From positions 1 through 18,085 of the forward strand of contig CALHWA010000105.1 in assembly GCA_938036845.1 (NCBI GenBank): 18,085 nucleotides of DNA, read 5' to 3'. The notes under the pieces are model-generated. The model ran no database searches and was not told where the DNA came from. It saw only the letters and a list, made by a program, of their open reading frames with translations. This DNA is from an uncultured Candidatus Saccharibacteria bacterium. GTDB lineage: Bacteria; Patescibacteriota; Saccharimonadia; Saccharimonadales; Saccharimonadaceae. Of this stretch, positions 7,878-14,784 are shown piece after piece (the first letter of the stretch is position 1; each line of letters starts with the position of its first letter). Both the position numbers and the translations under genes were made by a program.

Positions 7878-9500
7878 TCACTCAAGGGAAGCAGCTGCTT
7901 GCTGCCACCGCTGTGCATATTCTGGATGCTGCGCCGAGAGGAGCTGGCCGCGGTGCAGTACCGCCTGGCATTGCTCGCTGGTCACATCTTCTGCTGCCAG
8001 CGCCGCACGCAGCACCGCACTGACAAATTCTGGCTTTTCCTCTGCCCTGCCTTCATCAAAGGTAAGATGCTCGAGCGCCATAAACCCTTCACACAGCAGC
8101 TGAGCTGGCTGCGCGGCCGTTATGCACTGTTGCATAGTTGGATCGATCATATCGGTGAGATGGTAGTAGTTCCAGCCGAGCGTTGCACCATAGCGCCGTT
8201 GCCAATAAGCACGCTTTTCGTCATCATGCGCAATCGCTTCAGGGTGTGTTTGCAGCTCACTCAGACCGGCTAGGCGAAACGCCAGATAGTGCTCTAGAGC
8301 TTGGCGCTTGATATTATCCGGAATATCATCAGACTGACGCCAAAAGGCAATTTCGTAGCCTTCATCTGCTTCGCAATCAGTGACTAACTCACCGTGCACG
8401 GGGCTAATTGGTGCAGGGTATTGCTGGATTCGCTGCTCGATAATCGCAATGCGATCAGCCAGCGGCAGCTCACGCACCGAAGCAACGATATCTTTCTTCG
8501 TCCCTTGCACCGTCATCGTCTCCTGGCAGGCAAATGCTTGCATTGTTGTCGCTACATGCTGCGGCATATGTCCACCAAATATCACATTGATACGCGGCGC
8601 ACCTTCTGGCTCAGGTTGCTCATTCCACTCATCACCCACGAGATCGAAGCGCTTGCCAGCTGCCACACCCTTAGCCCGCAGGAGTGGAGCGCTCGAGTCT
8701 TGGGTGAGTGGCATAAGGAAATCGCGCAGCTGTGCGGAGGTAACATCACCGCGCAAAGCAAATGATTGTGCACTTACATTGTGGTCGTGATCGCAATGGT
8801 CATGGTGATGATGGTCATGACAGTGGCTGCCGCACACCTGGGCAACTGCTCGCTGGCCAAGGTGGAGTTGCCGCTCTACACCGCGCAACCTTGCCAGCAC
8901 CTCTGTATAGTCTGTGCTACCTGGGCGAATGAGCTCAACAGCTACCTCAGGCGGCAAGGCAGGTAATTGCTCGAGCACAGAATCGATCACTGTGAGTGCT
9001 GCTCTATCATTTGGAGTGTGCGTTATACCAACAATATCTGCCACCGCCAATTGGCTCGGCAGCACTTGATACTGCATGTCGCGTGATGCTGTTCGTGCGT
9101 TAACCAAGGCAAGGGCCGAGAAATCATAGCCACTTGAGCTTACCACCTCAGCGATCTCCGTCCCTGGTGCAATCCCGGTCGGCTCAATGAAGAGCATGTC
9201 TACCCCAGCATCGCGCACACGGTCGAGCGCCGCCTGGAACTGCGTTGCATCCGAGCAGCCAATGCAACCCGCCGTGAGCGGAATAATCTGCTCGCTACGA
9301 TTAGCTGGGTGCTGAGCAATCCGCCTCGCATCCACATTGTCCTGGCCGACATCATTTACCACGACTGCGTAGCTTGTATCGAGCGGTACACGTTCGATCA
9401 GCTGGTTGAGCGTTGTCGTCTTACCTGCACCGAGTGGCCCAAGCACCCCGAGCACTTCAAGCGAATGATCATTCGATGGTGTCTGTTTATATTTTTCCAT
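7878..9500 (-). CDS. COG0523/CobW-family GTPase, His-rich, long C-terminus
   Basis: A 540-residue G3E GTPase, probably a metal (zinc) chaperone. Visible: Walker A GPLGAGKT (21-28), the N-D-x-G switch VVVNDVGQDNVD (46-57), and a Walker B-like FIEPTG (104-109). The family's GCxCC metal site is GCIGC here (Cys79 and Cys82, with Gly81 at the middle Cys). The usual NKxD base-specificity motif is degenerate (ITHTPND, 159-165). A metal-binding loop at 223-240 has nine His, three Cys and four Asp in 18 residues. A CobW_C-like region covers about 245-310. The last ~230 residues extend well past the usual 320-420-residue family members and I do not recognise them. An AAGGAG site (9506-9511) supports the start. 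It follows the SDR gene by 129 bp and a Fur-family regulator lies beyond, which fits a Zur-type regulon. Confidence 0.85.
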   Translation of the reverse strand: MEKYKQTPSNDHSLEVLGVLGPLGAGKTTTLNQLIERVPLDTSYAVVVNDVGQDNVDARRIAQHPANRSEQIIPLTAGCIGCSDATQFQAALDRVRDAGVDMLFIEPTGIAPGTEIAEVVSSSGYDFSALALVNARTASRDMQYQVLPSQLAVADIVGITHTPNDRAALTVIDSVLEQLPALPPEVAVELIRPGSTDYTEVLARLRGVERQLHLGQRAVAQVCGSHCHDHHHHDHCDHDHNVSAQSFALRGDVTSAQLRDFLMPLTQDSSAPLLRAKGVAAGKRFDLVGDEWNEQPEPEGAPRINVIFGGHMPQHVATTMQAFACQETMTVQGTKKDIVASVRELPLADRIAIIEQRIQQYPAPISPVHGELVTDCEADEGYEIAFWRQSDDIPDNIKRQALEHYLAFRLAGLSELQTHPEAIAHDDEKRAYWQRRYGATLGWNYYHLTDMIDPTMQQCITAAQPAQLLCEGFMALEHLTFDEGRAEEKPEFVSAVLRAALAAEDVTSEQCQAVLHRGQLLSAQHPEYAQRWQQAAASLE

Positions 9501-9523
9501 TGTTTCTCCTTATGGTTATTCTT

Positions 9524-9529
9524 ATTATG
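9524..9529 (-). promoter_or_regulatory. Possible -10 for the CobW-like gene
   Basis: CATAAT on the minus strand would start transcription near 9517, leaving a short leader with the AAGGAG site. No good -35 is seen. Two TTGCA half-sites (9568-9572, 9581-9585), resembling the arms of the operator at 10537-10559, lie upstream but are not symmetrically placed. Weak; the gene may instead be co-transcribed with the SDR gene. Confidence 0.25.
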
Positions 9530-9610
9530 TGTTAGTAACCCCCGCAACACCACTCTTTATAATGCTGTTGCACTATGGTATTGCAGGTTCACTACAGAGC
9601 AAAGAGCCAA

Positions 9611-9624
9611 AAGCCGCACGTACG
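9611..9624 (-). terminator. Weak hairpin after the SDR gene
   Basis: On the minus strand GCCGTACGTGCGGC forms a 4-5 bp stem with a short loop, followed by TTTTGG. It starts just after the SDR stop and could attenuate read-through into the CobW-like gene. The stem and U-run are both short. Confidence 0.3.
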
Positions 9625-9629
9625 GCCAA

Positions 9630-10508
9630 CTACGCGCCAAGATGTGGGAACTGTCCATACGGCAAGAGGGCAATCTCGCGCACATTGCACTGCGCAGTGA
9701 TGACATACTTCACTGCATCACCGATTTGCTCAGCTGTAAAGAGTGGATACGTCTCTGGCGTTTTGTCATAGCCAAGGTCGCACGTGACGCGGATCGCCTC
9801 ATCCATCGTGTAGTCGTTGTCAAAAAATCCAGTGTCGGTACTGCCTGGCATGATTTCAGTGATAAAGATATTCTCTGGCGTAAGATCGAGGGCTATCGAG
9901 CGCAGCAAGCCATGGCCAGCCGCTTTCTGGGCTACATCCAGGCCAAGATGAGCCTTGGCGCGCACTGCTGCCGCGGCCGTGACACTTATTACCTTGGTGT
10001 ATGGTTGGCGGGCAAATACCCCGTGCTGACGCAGTGCCTGCAACAGTTTGACCAATGTGACGCAATTATTTTCTACCAAATCAGGGATAGCCGCCGCCTC
10101 CATATCCCAGGTATGGGCAAGGAGACTATTGTGCGGCAATGCCGCCTTGGTATCTGATGCCCCGCCATAGTGTACAACGTAGAGTGGTACACCTAGCTCT
10201 TGCTGGAGAGCTGCTGCCTGGCTTGCGGTCCGCTCGATGTCAGCTGCGCGGCGCAGGTCAGCTGGGATAAAGCGGTTGGTTGGTAGGCCGCACGTCTCGG
10301 CAAAGATTGCCGCATCATCTGGTTGGTATCCTACGACCAAAAGCTCATACTGCCCAGTAAGCTGCTTCACAACGCCAGCGGCGGCGTTCATTTTATAGTG
10401 TTGCCCTTGATAGGTCAGATACTCGATTTGTCCAAACTGCGAGGTAAAGTGCCGTTTGGCTGGCGTCACTTTCGCGCCAGTGATCATAATAAGTGGTTGT
10501 TGTGTCAT
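9630..10508 (-). CDS. Atypical short-chain dehydrogenase-like protein
   Basis: The 292-residue Rossmann-type protein looks like an SDR by overall pattern: beta1 PLIMITGA (5-12), VHYGG (112-116) at the NNAG position, strand VISVTAA (173-179) with Ser175, and the PGSTDTGF block (221-228) after helix 5. Key residues are missing. The TGxxxGxG cofactor loop is TGAKVTPA, and the YxxxK catalytic pair reads D-x-x-x-K (Asp191, Lys195). It may therefore bind a nucleotide differently or lack dehydrogenase activity. The ATG at 10508 is preferred over an in-frame start at 10556, which would lie inside the operator; a TATCAT -10 ends 7 bases before 10508. It is divergent from the Fur-family regulator and upstream of the CobW-like GTPase, so a metal-responsive role is inferred. 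Confidence 0.65.
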   Translation of the reverse strand: MTQQPLIMITGAKVTPAKRHFTSQFGQIEYLTYQGQHYKMNAAAGVVKQLTGQYELLVVGYQPDDAAIFAETCGLPTNRFIPADLRRAADIERTASQAAALQQELGVPLYVVHYGGASDTKAALPHNSLLAHTWDMEAAAIPDLVENNCVTLVKLLQALRQHGVFARQPYTKVISVTAAAAVRAKAHLGLDVAQKAAGHGLLRSIALDLTPENIFITEIMPGSTDTGFFDNDYTMDEAIRVTCDLGYDKTPETYPLFTAEQIGDAVKYVITAQCNVREIALLPYGQFPHLGA

Positions 10509-10515
10509 GGGTCGT

Positions 10516-10569
10516 ATGATACGAGAGGTATGTAAGTTATTGCAAATTTGTTGCAATAAGTGTTACACT
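10516..10569. promoter_or_regulatory. Face-to-face divergent promoters sharing one -35
   Basis: The self-complementary hexamer TTGCAA at 10540-10545 can serve as -35 for both directions. To the left (minus strand) an 18-bp spacer leads to TATCAT (10516-10521), 7 bases before the SDR ATG. To the right (plus strand) an 18-bp spacer leads to TGT-TACACT (-10 at 10564-10569), 9 bases before the regulator ATG. The two polymerases could not bind at the same time. TTGCAA matches the TTGACA consensus at 4 of 6 positions. Confidence 0.55.
10537..10559. promoter_or_regulatory. Perfect 23-bp palindrome, probable Fur/Zur operator
   Basis: Arms TTATTGCAA (10537-10545) and TTGCAATAA (10551-10559) are perfect inverted repeats around ATTTG. 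The site covers the -35/spacer region of both divergent promoters and lies beside a Fur-family gene. It has the size and A+T-rich ends of Fur/Zur boxes but not the classic GATAATGATAATC sequence. Autoregulation plus control of the SDR gene is the simplest reading. Confidence 0.72.
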
Positions 10570-10578
10570 ATTGCTCAT

Positions 10579-11010
10579 ATGGATGATTCGCTCGAGCTAT
10601 TTGCCACTATCTTGCGCCAGCGTCATTACCGCGTAACTGCTGTGCGACGAGCAGTATTTTGTGCTCTCTACCAGCACGGGCCATGCACGATGCGCCAGCT
10701 TGCCGAGTACACTACCGTGGCCGACCGCGTGAGTGTGTACCGCTGCGTGGAGCTGTTTGAGCAGCTTGGCATTGCCCAGCGACTACCGATTGGCTGGAAG
10801 TACCAGCTCGAGCTGACCGATGTCTTTATTCGTCATCATCACCACGCAACGTGCCGCCGCTGTGGGCGGGTGATTGATATTGCCGAGAATGAGGAGATCG
10901 AGCGGCTAATCGCGGCAATCGCCCAGGCTCATCACCTCGCCGAGCCCTCGCACACGTTCGAAATTCAAGGGATTTGCCCACGCTGCCAGCGCCCTCGACA
11001 AGCTGGCTAA
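10579..11010 (+). CDS. Fur-family metalloregulator, likely Zur-like
   Basis: A 143-residue ferric/zinc-uptake-type repressor. The N-terminal winged helix spans about 5-80 (recognition segment near TVADRVSVYRCVELF, 46-60). The C-terminal metal and dimer domain starts at FIRHHHHATCRRCG (83-96). CxxC pairs Cys92/Cys95 and Cys133/Cys136 give the structural zinc site; His86-89, His118/119 and His125 plus Glu residues near 103-108 match the regulatory metal ligands of Fur/Zur. The ATG at 10579 is chosen because the frame upstream is open but non-homologous and the TACACT -10 ends only 9 bases before it, so the transcript is nearly leaderless. The His-rich GTPase nearby points to zinc rather than iron, but the metal cannot be decided from sequence alone. 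Confidence 0.88.
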   Translation: MDDSLELFATILRQRHYRVTAVRRAVFCALYQHGPCTMRQLAEYTTVADRVSVYRCVELFEQLGIAQRLPIGWKYQLELTDVFIRHHHHATCRRCGRVIDIAENEEIERLIAAIAQAHHLAEPSHTFEIQGICPRCQRPRQAG

Positions 11011-11272
11011 TATCTACGCTCTCGCAATTAAGCGTCTTAAAATTTATCGTTATATAACGCTTCTTCTGTTTAATCCACAAAGAGCTACCCACCAATTTTT
11101 GTGGTTCTCTTCCCCGCCGCTTTCTCCTCAAGAATATTACAAGAGTCGGCATTCACTGACCAGTAGCTGCTCAGATTCAAAGCTGATTAGACAACCAGCT
11201 TCTTACTCTTGCTCAAATGAAATAGTAGAGAATCAATAGAGAAAGTGAAGATTTTGGATGCTCAAGGCTTTC
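11011..11272. other. Convergent intergenic region, A+T-rich
   Basis: This 262-bp space lies between the regulator (plus) and exonuclease I (minus). It contains a 12-bp palindrome CGTTATATAACG (11048-11059) and a 6-bp hairpin (AAGCTG/CAGCTT, 11180-11201) followed on the plus strand by a T-rich stretch that might weakly terminate the regulator transcript. No gene is supported; short frames here look random. Confidence 0.5.
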
Positions 11273-12685
11273 CTAGTCATCCACCGGTACCACAGCCTCA
11301 AGCCACAACTGCAGCTCCTGCATGATAAATTCATCTGCTGTACCTGCCTTGGCCAGGCGCTGCAATGATGCCATAAAGCTCGGCAGCTGAGCCTGCAGGT
11401 GGGTGCTCCGCCATTGCTCCCACTGAGCTTGCTCGTCGTCGCTCAGGCTCTGCGGAAAACTACGCGCCTTGTAGTGGAGTAGCAGCTCAGGCAGGCGCTC
11501 ATCACGAAAGGCTGGGTGGAAGTCTGCCAGTGCCTTGGCATCGGCACTGCGCACTGCAGCAATGTGCGTCTTGTCTGCGTCCGAGACGAAGCTGTCGTAG
11601 AGCTGCCCTTCGGGGTCGGTCGATTTTTTGTACTCACGCTTTTTTTCGTAGAGTGTGCGGAGCTTCTCAGCAAAGTCGGGATGGTGGAGAAGGGTGTCGC
11701 GGTGGTGCGCCACAGTGGCCGCCTCGAGATGGATCTTACTCCAGCCATCGCCCTGCTCTAGCACACCAAGTGGTGCAACGGCTGGGCAACGGTTGTATTG
11801 CAATGGTTTGACAGGTAGCGCCGCAAAGCCATCAGCTTGGCGCTCCTCCCAGGTGGCAAAGATTTTCTTAGCAAGTTCCTGCTGGCTTAGGTTCACAAAC
11901 GGCGTTGGGTCGTAGCGCAGGTCATAGACCAAGACATTGCTATTGGGTGCTGGGGCTAGCGGGAAAGCGACGGTCGTCTTGGCATGCTGCTTATCGTAGC
12001 GGCCACTGGTATAGACGAAGGGCTGCTTCGTCTCGAGATTAACGAGCCGCTGCACTGCCCTCTTGTCGCGCATGGTAAGAAGATAGTCAAAGAGCTGAGG
12101 CTGAGCGCGCTTCACTAGCTTCGTTACTTCTATCAGAGCTGCTACATCGGCGAAGGCGTCGTGTGCATTATCGTGTGCAATGCCATTAGCTTTAGTAATG
12201 AGCTCCAGGCGGTTGGTAGGCTGACCATTCGCATCCATTGGCCACTCAATACCATCTGGCCGCAGCGCCCGCGTCAGCCGCACGACATCAAGCATATCCC
12301 AGCGGCTCCGCTCATCCTTCCAGCTCCACTCATATGGATCATAAAAGTTCCGCCACAGCAGATGGCGGATAAACTCATCGTCAAAGCGCACATTATTGAA
12401 CCCCACAGCGATCGTCCCTGGTGTGAAGATCTCCTCGCTCACCATCCGCGCACATTCTGCCTCGCTATAGCCCTCCTCTAGCGTCTTCTGCGGCGTGATG
12501 CCCGTCACCATCAGGGCATCGGGGCTTGGCAAGGTATCGTCATTCAGCGTCACGAGGAAGTTATATGGCTCGCCAATCGGCTGCAGATCCATATCCGTCC
12601 GCTGCCCGGCAAACTGCATAATCCGATCCGTCTGTGCCCGGAAGCCACTCGTCTCAAGGTCGTAGAAAAAGAATGTTTGTGCCAT
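11273..12685 (-). CDS. sbcB: Exodeoxyribonuclease I (SbcB/ExoI)
   Basis: Exonuclease I degrades single-stranded DNA 3' to 5' in recombination and mismatch repair. The 470-residue protein aligns by eye along its whole length with E. coli ExoI (475 aa). DEDD catalytic residues are Asp9 and Glu11 (YDLETSG), Asp102/Asp103 (NNVRFDDE), His175 and Asp180 (DNAHDAFADV). Shared blocks are GITPQ (62-66), RNFYDPYEWSW (112-122), SRWDMLDV (127-134), LTKANGI (162-169) and, near the C-terminus, LYDSFVSDADK and LLLHYKARSFP from the SH3-like/helical domains. It is a single intact gene. The ATG at 12685 has no ribosome site and lies 6 bases after an extended -10. It is flanked by unrelated genes on the opposite strand. 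Confidence 0.93.
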   Translation of the reverse strand: MAQTFFFYDLETSGFRAQTDRIMQFAGQRTDMDLQPIGEPYNFLVTLNDDTLPSPDALMVTGITPQKTLEEGYSEAECARMVSEEIFTPGTIAVGFNNVRFDDEFIRHLLWRNFYDPYEWSWKDERSRWDMLDVVRLTRALRPDGIEWPMDANGQPTNRLELITKANGIAHDNAHDAFADVAALIEVTKLVKRAQPQLFDYLLTMRDKRAVQRLVNLETKQPFVYTSGRYDKQHAKTTVAFPLAPAPNSNVLVYDLRYDPTPFVNLSQQELAKKIFATWEERQADGFAALPVKPLQYNRCPAVAPLGVLEQGDGWSKIHLEAATVAHHRDTLLHHPDFAEKLRTLYEKKREYKKSTDPEGQLYDSFVSDADKTHIAAVRSADAKALADFHPAFRDERLPELLLHYKARSFPQSLSDDEQAQWEQWRSTHLQAQLPSFMASLQRLAKAGTADEFIMQELQLWLEAVVPVDD

Positions 12686-12691
12686 AGGTAT

Positions 12692-12707
12692 AGTATAGCA
12701 AATTATA
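12692..12707 (-). promoter_or_regulatory. sbcB promoter, leaderless
   Basis: On the minus strand TG-C-TATACT (12692-12700) is an extended -10 only 6 bases from the ATG, so transcription would begin at the start codon. A consensus TATAAT at 12702-12707 could give a second start about 10 bases upstream of the ATG. Neither leader would hold a Shine-Dalgarno. Confidence 0.6.
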
Positions 12708-12788
12708 AATATGATGACTTACTGCCCGTTAGAATTTGGTTCATTACATTAAATACCATAAACGCATTATCTACGCTGTATGTCTGTG

Positions 12789-12794
12789 TATAAT
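12789..12794 (+). promoter_or_regulatory. -10 box of the A+T-rich orphan gene
   Basis: A consensus TATAAT preceded by TGTG would start transcription near 12801, leaving a leader of about 38 bases. A weak ribosome site AAGGT (12825-12829) is 9 bases before the ATG. No clear -35. Confidence 0.45.
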
Positions 12795-12838
12795 ACAATT
12801 TATATTAGTAGCTAACAACTATCCAAGGTCTATTTATC

Positions 12839-13393
12839 ATGCAGGAAAATGCAGATTTAATTAAAGAATTCAAAAAACTACAAAACCTAAACAAGGAGCT
12901 TGTTCAAGAAATTAAGCAATTTCGATCCCTTGGTAGACACACTCCAGATGTTGATATGTGCATGGAAGGCAATCTACGCCTTGCAAGACGAGCAAGGCAA
13001 GACATTTTTACATGTTGGAATATTTTTCGATTTAAATGGCGGCGAGCACACCCACGGATGCTTCAAGGAATGGAAGACATAAGTAAAGAGTACGAAAAAT
13101 ATTGCACACGAGAAAGCAAAGCGTGGAAATATCCAGACAGCAAACATATCAGAGATATAGATTGTCATTTATTTTATAAGCGTGAAGAAATTGAAGGAAG
13201 TATTCGAAGCAGCTTAGATACTCTCACAGAACTTCGTTATATTGCGCAAGAATACAGACATCGCTATGGAGAGCATGAATACTTCCTCAGTGATCGTTCA
13301 TTTCAATGGATAACTTTCATTCTTGGTGTAGTATCTGGCTACATTGTTAGCGCAGTAACAACAGTAGTCAGCTATATAACAGGACAACTGTAG
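12839..13393 (+). CDS. Orphan protein with C-terminal membrane anchor
   Basis: I do not recognise this 184-residue protein. Residues 1-30 are Lys/Glu/Leu/Gln-rich and likely form a coiled coil; 40-155 are charged and helical with many Arg, Tyr and Glu residues; residues 156-180 (WITFILGVVSGYIVSAVTTVVSYI) form one membrane helix four residues before the end. With no signal peptide this is a tail-anchored topology, bulk in the cytoplasm. The first ~360 bases of the gene contain about 38% G+C by hand count, against near 60% in sampled lines of the flanking sbcB and obg, and it is the only plus-strand gene in this part. Its stop is 5 bases from the end of the convergent obg. Its composition and isolation suggest recent acquisition; function unknown. 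Confidence 0.78.
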   Translation: MQENADLIKEFKKLQNLNKELVQEIKQFRSLGRHTPDVDMCMEGNLRLARRARQDIFTCWNIFRFKWRRAHPRMLQGMEDISKEYEKYCTRESKAWKYPDSKHIRDIDCHLFYKREEIEGSIRSSLDTLTELRYIAQEYRHRYGEHEYFLSDRSFQWITFILGVVSGYIVSAVTTVVSYITGQL

Positions 13394-13398
13394 GGCTC

Positions 13399-14775
13399 TT
13401 ATTGCTCCACCAGCGGGAACGGCTGGCTATCGCCAATATGCACGATGCTGTCGCCCTCTGCTCCTTGACGGATGAGCTCGTGTGTGACGCCAAGGCGCTT
13501 CATGATATCACGCAGGCGATTAACTGCCTCAAACTGGGCGAAGTTCGTGCGACGAGCGAATTTCTCGAGCTTTTGGCCAGACACGGCAAAAACACGCGGC
13601 ATCTCGCCATTCTCTCGTGGGTTGGTGAGGCCGCTCTCTACTGCCGCCTCGGCACACTGCTGCGCCGCATACCCCTGCAATTGCTGCACTGCCCAGGCAT
13701 CGGCCTTAGCTTGGCTACCGAGCGTAATGGTCGCAAGCTCTTCACCATCAGCAAAATCGTCGTCCTCTTCAGCTGCCGCCTCGGCCGCCCGCGCCGCTAT
13801 TACTATCTGGCGCAAAGCTCGCAGCACATCAACGACTCCTTGATGTGCAATCGAGGAAATTGCAAAAATAGGCGTTGCTTTGTCAACTACCTGACGCAAG
13901 CTATCTATTTGCATCTGGACGATATCGTCATCGAGCCCATCACACTTCGTTAGCACCACGACCTCTGGCCGCTGAGCGAGCTCGGTGCTGTATTGCTGCA
14001 GCTCGTGACGAATCGCTTGGTAGCGCTCGGCTACATCATTGCTATACACATCAACAAGATGGAGAAGCACAGCCGTCCGCTCGACGTGCCGCAAGAAGGC
14101 ATCGCCTAGACCCTTACCTTCGCTCGCTCCCTCAATCAAGCCAGGAATATCGGCGATTAAGATAGATCCATCATCAATATCGGCTACACCAAGGTTAGGC
14201 GTGAGTGTCGTAAATTCATAATTCGCAATCTCCGGGCGAGCATTACTCACCACGCTCAGGAAGGTTGATTTACCAGCATTAGGAAAACCTACCAAACCAA
14301 CATCAGCCAGTAACTTCAGTTCCAGTTCCGCTTCAAAACTCTCCCCTGCCTCGCCCAGCTCGGCCATGCGCGGCGTTTGACGCACACTAGATTTAAAATG
14401 CGCATTACCAAAGCCACCATCGCCACCCTTGGCAATGACCGCTTCTTGCCCTGCCTCAGCGAGGTCGGCAATTACAACATCACCTCGCTTCACCAGTGTC
14501 CCTACCGGCACTTTGACGATCAATGGCTTGCCAGACCGGCCAGCCATCTTTTTCTTGCCACCCGCAACGCCAGGCTCTGCCTTGAGCTCTGGCTTGTAGC
14601 GAAACTTGAGTAAGGTATTGAGCTGTTCTGTTGCAACAAATACAACATCTCCACCACGACCACCATCTCCGCCATCAGGTCCACCTTTGTCTACATATAT
14701 TTCATGCCGAAAGCTCACCGCGCCGTCGCCACCACGGCCTGCTACTACTGTTACCTTTGCTGTATCTACAAACAT
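13399..14775 (-). CDS. obg: GTPase Obg/CgtA with OCT domain
   Basis: Obg is an essential GTPase of 50S ribosome assembly and stress response. The 458-residue protein has the glycine-rich Obg fold (about 2-158, e.g. GGPDGGDGGRGGDV at 31-44). The G domain has G1 GFPNAGKS (163-170), G2 FTT (188-190), G3 DIPG (209-212), G4 TKCD (276-279) and G5 SSIA (307-310). An acidic linker (EEDDDFADGEE, 336-346) leads to an extra ~50-residue segment and the C-terminal OCT domain (about 394-457, VFAVSGQKLEKFARRTNF...GDSIVHIGD), as in many Gram-positive relatives. The ATG at 14775 is preceded after 9 bases by an extended -10 that abuts the terminator of the LysM-CHAP gene, so it is transcribed on its own and probably without a leader. 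Confidence 0.96.
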   Translation of the reverse strand: MFVDTAKVTVVAGRGGDGAVSFRHEIYVDKGGPDGGDGGRGGDVVFVATEQLNTLLKFRYKPELKAEPGVAGGKKKMAGRSGKPLIVKVPVGTLVKRGDVVIADLAEAGQEAVIAKGGDGGFGNAHFKSSVRQTPRMAELGEAGESFEAELELKLLADVGLVGFPNAGKSTFLSVVSNARPEIANYEFTTLTPNLGVADIDDGSILIADIPGLIEGASEGKGLGDAFLRHVERTAVLLHLVDVYSNDVAERYQAIRHELQQYSTELAQRPEVVVLTKCDGLDDDIVQMQIDSLRQVVDKATPIFAISSIAHQGVVDVLRALRQIVIAARAAEAAAEEDDDFADGEELATITLGSQAKADAWAVQQLQGYAAQQCAEAAVESGLTNPRENGEMPRVFAVSGQKLEKFARRTNFAQFEAVNRLRDIMKRLGVTHELIRQGAEGDSIVHIGDSQPFPLVEQ

Positions 14776-14784
14776 ATACTATTA

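Noticed and set aside
9309..10157. 282-residue plus-strand open frame across the CobW-like and SDR genes
   Set aside because: It overlaps two motif-bearing genes on the opposite strand, has no ribosome site, and its product has no coherent domain.
11048..11059. Palindrome CGTTATATAACG as an operator or terminator
   Set aside because: It is short, lies between convergent genes with no promoter near it, and is not followed by a T-run.
10826..11152. 108-residue minus-strand frame overlapping the end of the Fur-family gene
   Set aside because: It overlaps conserved CxxC codons of the regulator, and the product is a low-complexity basic stretch followed by antisense of the regulator.
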